Assembly: GCF_004212215.1 (NCBI RefSeq)
Contig: NZ_QVFV01000001.1
Coordinates: 444,814-508,813, forward strand
Origin: Leptolyngbya iicbica LK
GTDB lineage: Bacteria; Cyanobacteriota; Cyanobacteriia; Phormidesmidales; Phormidesmidaceae
Reading direction: 5' to 3'
DNA: 64,000 bases
Every line of letters starts with the position of its first letter. The stretch's first letter is position 1. The position numbers and the translations under genes are program-made. Of this stretch, positions 41,579 to 54,465 are shown one piece after another. The notes beneath the pieces were generated by a model. That model ran no database searches, was not told the DNA's origin, and saw nothing but the letters and a program-made list of their open reading frames with translations.

Positions 41579-44500
41579 TTAGCTCATCAACACCCCCTCC
41601 AGGGCTTCGTCGGCTTGGTCATAAAGGGCTTGCAGCTTGTCGATCGCGTCCTCATCCGGTGACCAGTAGCCGCGCCCGTGAGCTTCGAGCATGCGCCCGA
41701 CAATATTGCGAAAGGCTTCCGGATTGGCCTGCCGCAATTTCTCCGCCATTGCCGCATCAAAGGCGTAGGTTTCGGCAGCCTGGTCGTACACCCAACCATC
41801 CTGAAAGTTGGTCGTGCCCGCCCAGCCAATCATCGCGGTCATGCGCTGGGAGATTTCGTACGCGCCGCCGGAGCCTTGGGCCGCCATCGCCTCGGCCCAT
41901 TTGGGATTCAGCAGCTTGGTACGGTACTCCATGCGCAGCAGGTCTTCCAACTTGCGTGGGGTGGTGTCCTTCGAAAAGCTTTCCACAAAGCTGGCGGTGA
42001 CGCGGCGACCCTGGCGCTGTTCGGCGGCCTGCTTCAGCGCGCCCGTGTTGGCGTAGTACTCCTGGATATCGGTGAGGCCGTATTCCACCGAGTCGATTTG
42101 CTGCACGATGCGGCCCGTGGTGTTGAGCAGACTGTCGAGGATTTCCGATCGCGCCTGCCCCTTGTCGCTCCGCCCATAGCTGAAGGCATTGCGATCGCGC
42201 CACGTATTGCCCAGTTCGTCATTAGCTTCCCAGTTGCCGTCCACAATGCGATCGTTCACCAGGGAGCCGTAATCCCCCGCCGGATTGGAGAACAGTCGCG
42301 CTGTGGGATTCTCGACGCCGCGTGCCTGCAGTTCCCGGACATGCTTGCGAATGAAGTTCTGAGCTTCTGGCTCGTCAGCCTCAGCCGCGCGGCGAAACAG
42401 GTCGTCCAGCAGTTCCAGCACGTTCACAAAGCTGTCGCGGAAGATGCCGGACAGGTTGCCCAGCACGTCGATGCGGGGGTGCCCCAACTGCGCCAGGGGA
42501 ATCAGGCCATAGCGGACGATGCGCCCGGTGCCTTCCTTCAGGGGAACTGCCCCCACCAGTTCCAGTAGCGTACCGATCGCTTCCCCCTTGGTCTTGATGG
42601 TGTCCAGGCCCCACAGCATCACCGCGATGGTTTCGGGGAAAGTGCCGTGCTCGTCGAGGTGTTGGGCGATGAGCTGGCGGGCGACGAGACGCCCCCGCTC
42701 ATAAGCGGCGGGGGAGGGCATGCGGTACGGATCGAGGGCGTGGATGTTGCGGCCAGTGGGCAGTACGCCGGGGCCATCTCGCAGCAGGTCGCCACCGGGC
42801 GCAGGGGGAATGTATTCGCCGTTGAGGCCCCGCAGCAGATTAGTGATTTCGTCAGAAGTTTGGGCGAGGCGATCGCAGATCTCCAGTCCTTCGGCAATTT
42901 TTTGTCGCGCCGTTTCCCGCAACGGAGTGTCGGCGTCGCTGCGGTAGTGATGCAGCAGCAGCTCGTCGACGAGAGCAGGCCATTGGGTGCGATCGCACTC
43001 CGCCATCTCCAACTCACTCAACGCCTCCACCACAACGGGCTTGAGATCTGCGCCAAAGTAGGCAGCCAGATAGCTGTGGCGTTGCGCCGCATCGGGCACC
43101 GCGCCCAGAATGTGCAGTCCCGAGGAAAACAGGCGATTTTCCAGCACTTGCAGATACTCATACAGCATCGCGAAGTAGGCCAGCAGGGCATCTTTGCTGA
43201 ACATCCGCGCCGTTTCCGGCGAAAAGTCCATGCCCAGCTGGCGGGCTTCCGGAAAAGGACAGTCGGCTTCCAGGCCCGTGTCGGTAATCTTTTTGCAGAT
43301 GGCCTCCCGCAGCACGTCATTTTTGTCCGGGTCTTCGCGATATTCGGCAATCAGTTCCCGCAGCGCCACCAAATCTTTGTACAATCCGGCTCGACCGTAG
43401 GGCGGTACGTTGTGGGAAATCAGCACACCGTAGCCGCGCCGCTTCGCCAGCATCGACTCTGACGGATTATTGGCCGCGTAGACATACAGGTGCGGCAGGT
43501 TGCCCACCAAAATATCCGGCCAGGAGTAACCCGTATTGCCCAGGGGCGAACCGGGCAGCCATTCCGCCGTGCCGTGCATGCCGAAGTGCAACACCGCATC
43601 CGCCTGCCAGTCCTTTTGCAGCCATTGGTAAAAGGCGGCGTACTGGGGATGGGGCGTCAGGTCGCGCTCAAACATCAGGCGCATCGGGTCGCCGGAGAGG
43701 CCCAGGGGCGGCTGCACGCCAATCCACACGTTGCCCAGTTGCACCCCGCCCAGCAGAAAATCCTCGTCAAAGGTCTTGATGCCCGTGCGGGTGAGGTCGC
43801 CCCACTGCTTTTCGACGCGGGTGGTGAGCAGGTAGCCCAGCCACTTCTCCAGTTGCCGCACCGGCACGGTGTTTAGGGGACGCACCCTTTCGAAGGGTGC
43901 GTCCCCTGCCCCTGGGTAGGCTTCGTCGGCCTGTTTCACCCAGTCGATGAGAGTTTCGCCATCGTCGGGAAGGTCGCCCACGTCGTACCCGGCAATCTGG
44001 AGCGATCGCAGCAAATTCAGCAAGGATTGCGGCACGTTCAGCAGCGCCGCCGTCCCCGTCGCCCCATACCCCGGCGGAAAGCCATAGAGCACGATCGCCA
44101 GCTTCCGTTCCGCCACGGGCGTTTGCCGCAGCGCCACCCAGCTTTTCACCCGCCCGATTAACCGCTGCACCCGCTCCGGTACCAGGTAAATATCCTCACC
44201 GACCAAGCCGCCTAACGGCACCGGATCGATCGCCCCATCCAACTCCGGCAGCGCATACAGCACCACGCTCTGCAACCCACCGACCCCCTGCCGCGTCCAC
44301 GAGTGAATGTCTTGAATCAGCAGGGGTGCCGACACGAAATACGGCACGTTCTTCGCCGTGAGAATCCGCACCGCTACTTCCGTCTGCCGTCCCGCTTCCA
44401 TCGACCCCGCCGGCCCACCCACCAGCGGAAAGCCAATGGTGGAGACGATCGCATCCACCCGCACTGCTTCGTCAGACAGCGACGGCGTCGCGATGTGGCC

Positions 44501-45499
44501 GAGCGATCGCTGTGCCTGCTCATCGTCCGTCGTCAGCCAATCCCGCACCGCCACATGCCCCTCCACGCCGTTGATGAAAATCGGCACTGGCACCAACCCC
44601 GCATCCTCGAACGCCCGGATGAGCTGGGAAATGTAGGGCTGCTGGGTGATGACGTGCTTGCGATAGAGGAGGAGGGCGACGGTTGGGGAGTGACAGGGTG
44701 TGAAGGTATGAGGGTGTGAGGGTGAGGTGACCGGCTGAGCCGAGAAGGGGCTTGGTTGAGTGGTCCCTGCTACCCTGCTACCCTGCCACCCTGCTACCCT
44801 CACACTCTTTCCCCCTGCCACCCTCATACTCTTATGCCATTCCAGATACGCCTTCGGGGACTCAAAATACCCCTCATAACCTGGGTGCAGCAGGCCCATA
44901 TTGGGTGCAGTAACGGCTTCCGGGATGTCGCCGACGGTGAGGTCCAGGTAGGTTTCGCCGAGGAACCAGAACATGGCGGCGACGTTATCCGCCCCACCCG
45001 CGTTCCAGTAGCCGTAGATGATCAGCCAGTTGCGGAGATCCTGCACTTTGCCGACAGGGATGAATTTGAGCAGTTTGGGGCCGACTTTGAGAAAGCTGAG
45101 ATATCCGGCGAGCTTGTCTTCTTCGCGGCTGTTGCCAAACTTGCTGAGGATAAACTTGACCGGCTTAGGCATGCCCTTGGGCTGGTCACCGATCGCAAAC
45201 TTGCCCAACTGAGTCAGCGCCATCAGCTCCAGCGCGGATTCGAAGACGAGGCGAATGGGGATGATCTGCACGCGATCGCGCAGCCAGAGCACCTGGTCGT
45301 AGTCAAAAATCAGGCTACCGAAAAATACGTCAGCGCCGTCAAGGGCTTGGGCGATCGCGTCGGGGTGTTGCGTGATGTCGCGATCGCTAAAAACGTGAAT
45401 TGCCAACTCAGGGCAGCGCTGCATAGCCCGCTCAGCCGCCTGACGATAGAGGGCCGCGTTGAACGTTTCAAAGCCCGCAATCAAAACGATTTTCGGCAT
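41579..45499 (-). CDS. chlH: Magnesium chelatase large subunit, ChlH/BchH family
   Basis: A 1306-residue CobN/Mg-chelatase-type protein. The N-terminus MPKIVLIAGFETFNAALYRQAAERA matches the shorter second ChlH-type family found in cyanobacteria beside classical ChlH, judged from memory. Conserved segments include LRNWLIIYGYWNAGGADNVAAMFW, VALLLYRKHVITQQPYI, GLSGDPMRLMFERDLTPHPQYAAFYQWL, FGMHGTAEWLPG and MNPKWAEAM-like regions near the end. It binds protoporphyrin IX (or a related tetrapyrrole) for Mg2+ insertion with ChlI/ChlD. Two inserted segments are repeat-derived: residues about 222-271 and 531-542. ATG 45499 preferred to TTG 45505. Confidence 0.85.
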   Translation of the reverse strand: MPKIVLIAGFETFNAALYRQAAERAMQRCPELAIHVFSDRDITQHPDAIAQALDGADVFFGSLIFDYDQVLWLRDRVQIIPIRLVFESALELMALTQLGKFAIGDQPKGMPKPVKFILSKFGNSREEDKLAGYLSFLKVGPKLLKFIPVGKVQDLRNWLIIYGYWNAGGADNVAAMFWFLGETYLDLTVGDIPEAVTAPNMGLLHPGYEGYFESPKAYLEWHKSMRVAGGKSVRVAGWQGSRVAGTTQPSPFSAQPVTSPSHPHTFTPCHSPTVALLLYRKHVITQQPYISQLIRAFEDAGLVPVPIFINGVEGHVAVRDWLTTDDEQAQRSLGHIATPSLSDEAVRVDAIVSTIGFPLVGGPAGSMEAGRQTEVAVRILTAKNVPYFVSAPLLIQDIHSWTRQGVGGLQSVVLYALPELDGAIDPVPLGGLVGEDIYLVPERVQRLIGRVKSWVALRQTPVAERKLAIVLYGFPPGYGATGTAALLNVPQSLLNLLRSLQIAGYDVGDLPDDGETLIDWVKQADEAYPGAGDAPFERVRPLNTVPVRQLEKWLGYLLTTRVEKQWGDLTRTGIKTFDEDFLLGGVQLGNVWIGVQPPLGLSGDPMRLMFERDLTPHPQYAAFYQWLQKDWQADAVLHFGMHGTAEWLPGSPLGNTGYSWPDILVGNLPHLYVYAANNPSESMLAKRRGYGVLISHNVPPYGRAGLYKDLVALRELIAEYREDPDKNDVLREAICKKITDTGLEADCPFPEARQLGMDFSPETARMFSKDALLAYFAMLYEYLQVLENRLFSSGLHILGAVPDAAQRHSYLAAYFGADLKPVVVEALSELEMAECDRTQWPALVDELLLHHYRSDADTPLRETARQKIAEGLEICDRLAQTSDEITNLLRGLNGEYIPPAPGGDLLRDGPGVLPTGRNIHALDPYRMPSPAAYERGRLVARQLIAQHLDEHGTFPETIAVMLWGLDTIKTKGEAIGTLLELVGAVPLKEGTGRIVRYGLIPLAQLGHPRIDVLGNLSGIFRDSFVNVLELLDDLFRRAAEADEPEAQNFIRKHVRELQARGVENPTARLFSNPAGDYGSLVNDRIVDGNWEANDELGNTWRDRNAFSYGRSDKGQARSEILDSLLNTTGRIVQQIDSVEYGLTDIQEYYANTGALKQAAEQRQGRRVTASFVESFSKDTTPRKLEDLLRMEYRTKLLNPKWAEAMAAQGSGGAYEISQRMTAMIGWAGTTNFQDGWVYDQAAETYAFDAAMAEKLRQANPEAFRNIVGRMLEAHGRGYWSPDEDAIDKLQALYDQADEALEGVLMS
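43875..43907. repeat. REP-like hairpin of the AGGGGACG family, copy C, inside chlH
   Basis: AGGGGACGCACCCTT-TCG-AAGGGTGCGTCCCCT, a perfect 15-bp inverted repeat with 3-bp loop, within the coding sequence. It is read in frame as GDAPFERVRPL (about residues 531-542). Confidence 0.75.
44687..44835. repeat. Low-complexity pyrimidine-type insertion inside chlH
   Basis: About 150 bp built from CTGCTACC, CTGCCACC, TGAGGGT and GTGAGGGT units, in frame within chlH. It encodes about 50 residues (SMRVAGGKSVRVAG... to ...TPCHS) inserted between EWHK and PTVALLLYRKH, which are normally near each other. It has the style of the extragenic C-rich tracts. Confidence 0.75.
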
Positions 45500-46132
45500 C
45501 GCCAAGCACCTATTCTCTACAGTCTTATTCTAGATAGAGAAGCAATTGGCTCCTGAGGGATGCAAGCCGGTCGTTGCCTTTATTCACGAATCACCCCAGT
45601 TGACGAAACAGAAACGACAAGAGACACCAAAATCGTCTTTTTCTAAATACAGGACTCACGTGATAACCATGCTGGGTTAACACTGTCACACAAATTCCGG
45701 AGCAGATTTCATGAGCAAGCACTTCTGAGAGTCATAAACTTATCCTGGCGAGAGTAACCAAATATAGGATTCAAATGAGTTCACGAATCACCGCACCAAC
45801 AATCTAAATTTTACTCTTTCAGGCACCCCTATGAATTCTCGCAACAGCTGAATCCCAAGGACTATAAGCATTACTACACCCAAAAAAGCAAAGAAATTTT
45901 CGAGGCTAGGCATTGCCGAGTTTGCACAGATTAGGATCAACTCCAGAACAACATTGCAGAAGTAACTTCCTGGAACTTTAATCCAACAAACGTAAGGAGC
46001 TAACAAGCATAGTCAACGCCCTAATATCACCAACTTACGGTATTCAAAGCAATCATGCCATAGCCCTGAGTGTGAGTCTGCGATTACTTTTCGCAGACCT
46101 TGTTCCTTAAATCAGCCTTTCATTTTAAAGTA
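45500..46132. other. AT-rich intergenic region between chlH and the rRNA operon
   Basis: About 630 bp of lower GC and few HIP1 sites. A 72-residue minus-strand frame at 45788-46006, or a 41-residue shorter form with one hydrophobic stretch (LENFFAFLGVVMLIVLGIQLL), is open but has no ribosome-binding site and no recognised relative; I do not call it. The divergent chlH promoter should lie at the left edge. Confidence 0.4.
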
Positions 46133-46168
46133 AACCGTCCTCTGCTGCGGGAACAACAGAGGACGGTT
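46133..46168 (-). terminator. Terminator hairpin of the rRNA operon
   Basis: AACCGTCCTCTG (46133-46144) and CAGAGGACGGTT (46157-46168) are perfect 12-bp inverted repeats with a 12-bp loop, 8 bp beyond the 3' end of the 5S gene. The following minus-strand bases are T-containing but not a clean run. Confidence 0.7.
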
Positions 46169-46175
46169 ATTAGGG

Positions 46176-46294
46176 ACCTGGCACCGAGCTAATTTCCCAT
46201 GGGGCAACCCCCAAAGTATCTTCGCCGCAGACCTGTTTCACAACCGAGTTCGGGATGGAATCGGCGTGGTTCCAGACCGCCATAGGCACCAGGA
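46176..46294 (-). rRNA. rrf: 5S ribosomal RNA
   Basis: About 119 nt. On the minus strand it starts TCCTGGTGCCTATGGCGG, contains CCGAACTCGGTTGTGAAAC and ends CTCGGTGCCAGGT; the ends are complementary (CCTGGTGCC / GGTGCCAGG). It is the last gene of the rRNA operon. Ends are estimated to a few bases. Confidence 0.95.
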
Positions 46295-46365
46295 AAGCTA
46301 TTGGGTTGTTTCAGCAGAACCCTGAAAGCTGCATAGAGAATTGAATCAATAGCTAAAGCGCTGAG

Positions 46366-49190
<2,825 letters not shown>

Positions 49191-49352
49191 TTCTCTCTAT
49201 CCTTTGCGAATAGTTTTGTCTTTAACTACCTTTTGACTCAATTTTCTCTATGCAGTTGTCAAGGGTCGCTCGCTAGACTTAGAGCCCAGCAGCTTACTTC
49301 ACTAAACAGTGAGTACGGTGCTGTTATCTAAATCCCTCAATACGTTCTTAAA

Positions 49353-49428
49353 TGGTGGAGGTAAGCGGACTCGAACCGCTGACATCCTGCTTGCAAAGCA
49401 GGCGCTCTACCAGCTGAGCTATACCCCC
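49353..49428 (-). tRNA. tRNA-Ala (anticodon TGC)
   Basis: 76 nt including an encoded 3' CCA. Reads GGGGGTATAGCTCAG at the 5' end, anticodon loop CTTTGCAAG, and GGTTCGAGTCC in the T arm. The 7-bp acceptor stem pairs with one G-T. It lies in the 16S-23S spacer. Confidence 0.97.
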
Positions 49429-49434
49429 ACTCAG

Positions 49435-49508
<74 letters not shown>

Positions 49509-49620
49509 ATAAATTAAACCCGACAATATTGAAAGCCCACCTAAATAAGTCCTGACCGACCTAAGTTGACCCACTCCATTCAGCGACAAAAATTGCATGA
49601 ATGAGTAGATAGGTCTCCTT

Positions 49621-51110
<1,490 letters not shown>

Positions 51111-51324
51111 TATCAAAACAGACAATTTGAACCTGAATACTCTTCAGTATCCAGAATCTCTATCAACACCTCATTAGACAACTCGTGAAAAGTATGCTAA
51201 CTTGATGCCAATTTAATTCTTTGACAGGAACCTATTTAAGGTCTCTGGCTTTCAATATTAATTGTCGAGGTTCTCACTTCAGGTCTCGACACAATCTCGT
51301 GCCGGTTCCCTTCAGCGCTTTACC

Positions 51325-51353
51325 AATATAACTAAGCCCCATAAACCTGTCAA
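51325..51353 (-). promoter_or_regulatory. Consensus sigma-70 promoter of the rRNA operon
   Basis: On the minus strand TTGACA (51353-51348), a 17-bp spacer and TATATT (51330-51325). Both boxes are near consensus and the spacing is ideal. It lies about 215 bp upstream of the 16S 5' end, giving a leader of that size. G+C just after the -10 box is moderate. Confidence 0.85.
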
Positions 51354-51363
51354 CTGGTTTTGA

Positions 51364-51700
51364 AAGAAAGTTTTTCAAGGCCTCAGAGCCCTGCAACAGG
51401 AGGGATTCCAGGGATATCAACTCACCGCAGCAGGCTGGCCTCTTTATGGCATCAACGCTACTTTACTGCCGCTGCTATCACACGCCTGTGGTAGCCCAAG
51501 TGCACTGAATAATTAGGCGAGAACACCACTTTGAGAGATGCGACGGTCAGTCAAATAGCCCTGGTGTTTGAAGTACTGAGTCGTAAACCGTAAATATCGC
51601 CCCAGTGTTCTATCTGTGAGGTGAAGCGTTTTTACCAATAGGGTGCAGAGTAAAACAGCCTTCCTAGTTGACGAGAGAAAAGCTGATATCGCATTGCTTA
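51364..51700. pseudogene. Possible gene remnants upstream of the rRNA promoter
   Basis: Two short open stretches without starts overlap at their ends. On the plus strand (51364-51516) about 50 codons, with LRALQQEGFQGYQLTAAGWP, end at TAG. On the minus strand (51513-about 51700) about 60 codons, with LHLTDRTLGRYLRFTTQYF and LTDRRISQSG, end at TAA. Both have protein-like composition but no recognisable family. They may be ends of deleted genes or mobile-element debris. Confidence 0.22.
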
Positions 51701-51940
51701 TGGCAGATTGCAGTCATATTATGAATAGGGTTAACGCCTGTACTTAGCGTCAACAGGCAGCAGAGGGGCAATTTTACAGAACGGTTACCCTGCTACAGTG
51801 CATGAACTTGCTAGTCTTGGGATAGCTCGGGCATTGGGTGTCGGGTTCTGTAACCACTATTGATTGATGCATCGATAGATTGATTCAAAAGAATGCGATG
51901 GCATCGATCTGAGGCTGTGATTTCGTATTGCGATCTGTCT

Positions 51941-52615
51941 ATGATTTATCTTTATGCCCTCTGCCCGAACTCAACTGAGACCAACAATCTTCCTGAGGGT
52001 ATTGGCACTGCCCAGGTGGAAGTGCTGACAGTAGGGACATTGGGGGCGGTGATTGAGCGAGATGTGGATATTGCTCAAATACAAAAAGATGATGCACAGT
52101 TGATGGCGGCAGTGTTGGCGCACGATCGCATTTTGAGCCACTTATTCACCTATAGTCCGCTTTTGCCACTCCGGTTTGGCACTCAATTTAGTAATAGCGA
52201 GGCAGTCACTACTTTTCTCAAAACTCAAGGCGAGACCTATCGCCAAAAACTCAGCCACCTGCAAGATCGCGCTGAATATCTGGTCAAACTTATTCCACAG
52301 CCGCTAGATTTACCGGCGATCGCCAGCGACCTCAAAGGGCGTGAGTATTTCTTAGCGAAAAAGCAACGCTTGCAAGATCACACCGCTGCACTTAACCAAC
52401 AAGCCGACGAGTTACAAACTTTCTTGACCGATCTGGCTACACAAGATATTCCACTAGTGCGTAGCGCTCCACAGGATCATGAAGAACGCCTGCATGTGCT
52501 GCTGTCACGCGATACCGATACCACCGAACAGGTGATCATGACTTGGCAGGAACAGCTGCCCAATTGGCAGGTCGTATGCAGTGAACCACTGCCGCCTTAC
52601 CACTTCGCAGCCTAA
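51941..52615 (+). CDS. GvpL/GvpF family gas-vesicle-type protein (orphan)
   Basis: A 224-residue protein. MIYLYALCPNS is the conserved start of GvpF/GvpL proteins, LGAVIERDV and VLAHDRILSHLFTYSPLLPLRFGTQF are diagnostic, and the C-terminal half is helical with a charged coiled segment. GvpF/L proteins associate with gas-vesicle assembly, but no gvpA, gvpC or gvpN lies in the window, and lone homologues occur in non-floating cyanobacteria. ATG 51941 is chosen by homology; the frame extends to 51893. The role here is unknown. Confidence 0.8.
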   Translation: MIYLYALCPNSTETNNLPEGIGTAQVEVLTVGTLGAVIERDVDIAQIQKDDAQLMAAVLAHDRILSHLFTYSPLLPLRFGTQFSNSEAVTTFLKTQGETYRQKLSHLQDRAEYLVKLIPQPLDLPAIASDLKGREYFLAKKQRLQDHTAALNQQADELQTFLTDLATQDIPLVRSAPQDHEERLHVLLSRDTDTTEQVIMTWQEQLPNWQVVCSEPLPPYHFAA

Positions 52616-52749
52616 GAGTGGAAATCTCATGGCTGGCATAACCGGCTCAGCTGTTCACCATTAGGAACGGCATCGAAGTGGTGAAAAAAGGGATCAGACC
52701 TGTTCCCCACATACGGCTGAAAGTAGTCACACGGCACAATGGCTTGCTC

Positions 52750-53064
52750 TCAGGGATGCTTCCGCCAAAACAGAGCAAAGAAATTGGGTTCGCGTTGCAT
52801 TGCTGCATGGTCGGATTGATGTTGCTGGGCGAGCCGATAATGCTCTTCGCAGTGGGCTTCTAGAGCTTCGCGGTAGTGCTGCTCTTGGCGAAACTCAAAA
52901 CTGAGTTGGTGTAGCTCTAGAACCTCAAGGACTTCCTGAGGACTAGGTTCATACCGGCGGAGTAGGTGTTCAAACACGATAAACGTCGGTGAATTGATTA
53001 TGAATAGGGTAGCAGGTGAATTAAACAGCACCAGGCATGGAAAATAGCGAAGTCCAGAACGCAA
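52750..53064 (-). CDS. Hypothetical protein bordering an IS630 element, possibly truncated
   Basis: A frame of 104 codons. The last ~75 residues (VFEHLLRRYEPSPQEVLEVLELHQLSFEFRQE...) are hydrophilic, helical and protein-like; the first ~28 are hydrophobic and less convincing. The only starts are non-ATG (TTG 53064; GTG near 52977). It ends 10 bp from the left end of the IS630 element, and the reconstructed uninterrupted sequence has an in-frame ATG just across the insertion site. The element may have separated it from its start. Confidence 0.4.
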   Translation of the reverse strand: MRSGLRYFPCLVLFNSPATLFIINSPTFIVFEHLLRRYEPSPQEVLEVLELHQLSFEFRQEQHYREALEAHCEEHYRLAQQHQSDHAAMQREPNFFALFWRKHP

Positions 53065-53082
53065 CGACCCACTAGTGCAGCG

Positions 53083-53778
53083 TCAAAGCTTGATTTTAAG
53101 GTAGACAGAGGTCAACTTGCTTCTGGCATCATCAACTTTCATCTGCCAATCAACTCCTCGCTGAGCATTGTTGATGTCGGTCGACCAAGCGGCAATTTCA
53201 TCTCTGAGGGTGTCAATATCGCCAAAGCGCCTGCCGTCAACACACTGACGTGTCATCGCGCTCAACTCGTTTTCAGCAATATTGAGCCAACTGCCGTGTT
53301 TAGGAGTATGGCAAAACTGAAGACGTCGGACTAATTGGCGGGCCCGCTCAGGTTCAAAGGCTTCATAGAAAGCTCCCTTGGTGTGGGTATTGAGGTTGTC
53401 GCAGACCAGTAAAACTTGCTCGCACTTGGCGTAGCGCCCTTCTAGCAAAGCGGCCACTTCTATCGCCCAGTCGACCTTTGTCCGCCGGGCTCGCGCCGTT
53501 GCTTGCCGCCAACCGCTCAGCGGTTCTGTGAACATGAAGATACTGGCGGTTCCTGCGCGCTCATATTCGTAGTCGACCCGTTTAGGATGCTTCACAGTGG
53601 CTTCAATCGGTTGAATAATTTCTTTGTGGAACTGAATCGGTTGCTCGTCCATGCAGATCACCGGACAGCTCGCGTCATAAGGCCGAGCATAGACATCCAA
53701 GACTTCTTCCATCTGCGCCACAAACTCGCTATTGGCCTCAGGTGGAATCACCCAATACTCTATCTTGCGGTTGCTCAT
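53083..53778 (-). CDS. IS630 transposase, orfB (DDE catalytic domain)
   Basis: A 231-residue DDE-superfamily domain. CMDEQPIQF holds the first catalytic Asp, VCDNLNTHTKGAFYEAF the second, and TPKHGSWLNIAENELSAM carries the third acid residue (E). The start ATG overlaps the orfA stop in ATGA, beneath a run of seven A residues, so either re-initiation or -1 frameshifting can make the full transposase. Its stop lies inside the left terminal repeat. Confidence 0.92.
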   Translation of the reverse strand: MSNRKIEYWVIPPEANSEFVAQMEEVLDVYARPYDASCPVICMDEQPIQFHKEIIQPIEATVKHPKRVDYEYERAGTASIFMFTEPLSGWRQATARARRTKVDWAIEVAALLEGRYAKCEQVLLVCDNLNTHTKGAFYEAFEPERARQLVRRLQFCHTPKHGSWLNIAENELSAMTRQCVDGRRFGDIDTLRDEIAAWSTDINNAQRGVDWQMKVDDARSKLTSVYLKIKL

Positions 53779-54218
53779 CCCATTTTTTTCAGCGTCTGGC
53801 GGATGGTTTCGTGGCTCACTGATTCAACAATATCTAACTCAACCACTTGGCGGGCCAGCAGCCGCAGTGACCAGTTACCATACCCCTTGGGTGGTTTGCC
53901 TAGACGCATCGCAATCACCTGCGCTTCTTGCTCCCCATCAAGTAACTTTGGCGTTGGCGCACTCTGCCGTTTCAGGCCGTTTACGGCGACTTCGAACCCC
54001 TGCTCTACTAAACGTTTACGGATGTTCTCAACGGTTTTTGTCCGACAGCAAAAAGCTTCGGCAATGCGTTCATCAGTCCAGTTTGGTCCTGAGGCATCCG
54101 CTTTCAGCAAAATTTGAGCCCGGCGAACTTTCTGGCTACTGCCTTTGAGCTTTTTTATGACGCTTTGTAGTTCCTCTTGTTCGCATTTGCTCAGGCGGAC
54201 AATATATTTCTTGGGCAT
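53775..54218 (-). CDS. IS630 transposase, orfA (helix-turn-helix DNA-binding domain)
   Basis: A 147-residue protein with helix-turn-helix domains: VRRAQILLKADAS, IAEAFCCRTKTVENIRKRLVEQGF, and a second region WSLRLLARQVVELDIVESVSHETIRQTLKKMG. It binds the terminal repeats. The end AAAAAAATGGGATGA contains the slippery run and the overlap with orfB. Confidence 0.92.
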   Translation of the reverse strand: MPKKYIVRLSKCEQEELQSVIKKLKGSSQKVRRAQILLKADASGPNWTDERIAEAFCCRTKTVENIRKRLVEQGFEVAVNGLKRQSAPTPKLLDGEQEAQVIAMRLGKPPKGYGNWSLRLLARQVVELDIVESVSHETIRQTLKKMG

Positions 54219-54465
54219 GGGGTAAGGCTTTCATCGTCTCAGTTTCATCTTCTACAACAGTATTGACTACCCTAATTCTTTGCGTTGACGTTGCACTAGC
54301 CATCAACGGCTGACAAGCGCGCTAGCAGGAGGGAAATGTGCTGACTCTACGAACACATTGATAAAATGCATCAGGTACTTTGTATTCGGCGACCGATATC
54401 ACGATGTGGGATCAAGTTGTCTCATCAGAGGTCGACCCCAGCAACTCAGCATTACAGGTGTATGG

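Larger units (their letters stand above)
53075..54296 (-). mobile_element. Complete IS630-family insertion sequence
   Basis: About 1222 bp between TA dinucleotides at 53073-53074 and 54297-54298, the expected IS630 target duplication. Terminal inverted repeats start GTGCAGCGTCAA (left) and GTGCAACGTCAA (right) and continue with about 65-70% match over some 30 bp. It carries two overlapping minus-strand transposase frames. All hallmarks of a recent, intact insertion are present; the ends show few mismatches. Confidence 0.9.

Noticed and set aside
41579-45499. Cobaltochelatase CobN instead of ChlH
   Set aside because: The N-terminus (MPKIVLIAGFETFN) and body match the ChlH/BchH family as I know it; CobN begins differently. 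The classification against classical ChlH remains less certain.
45788-46006. 72-codon minus-strand frame with a hydrophobic stretch
   Set aside because: No ribosome-binding site, no homologue that I recognise and an AT-rich spacer; possible but unsupported.
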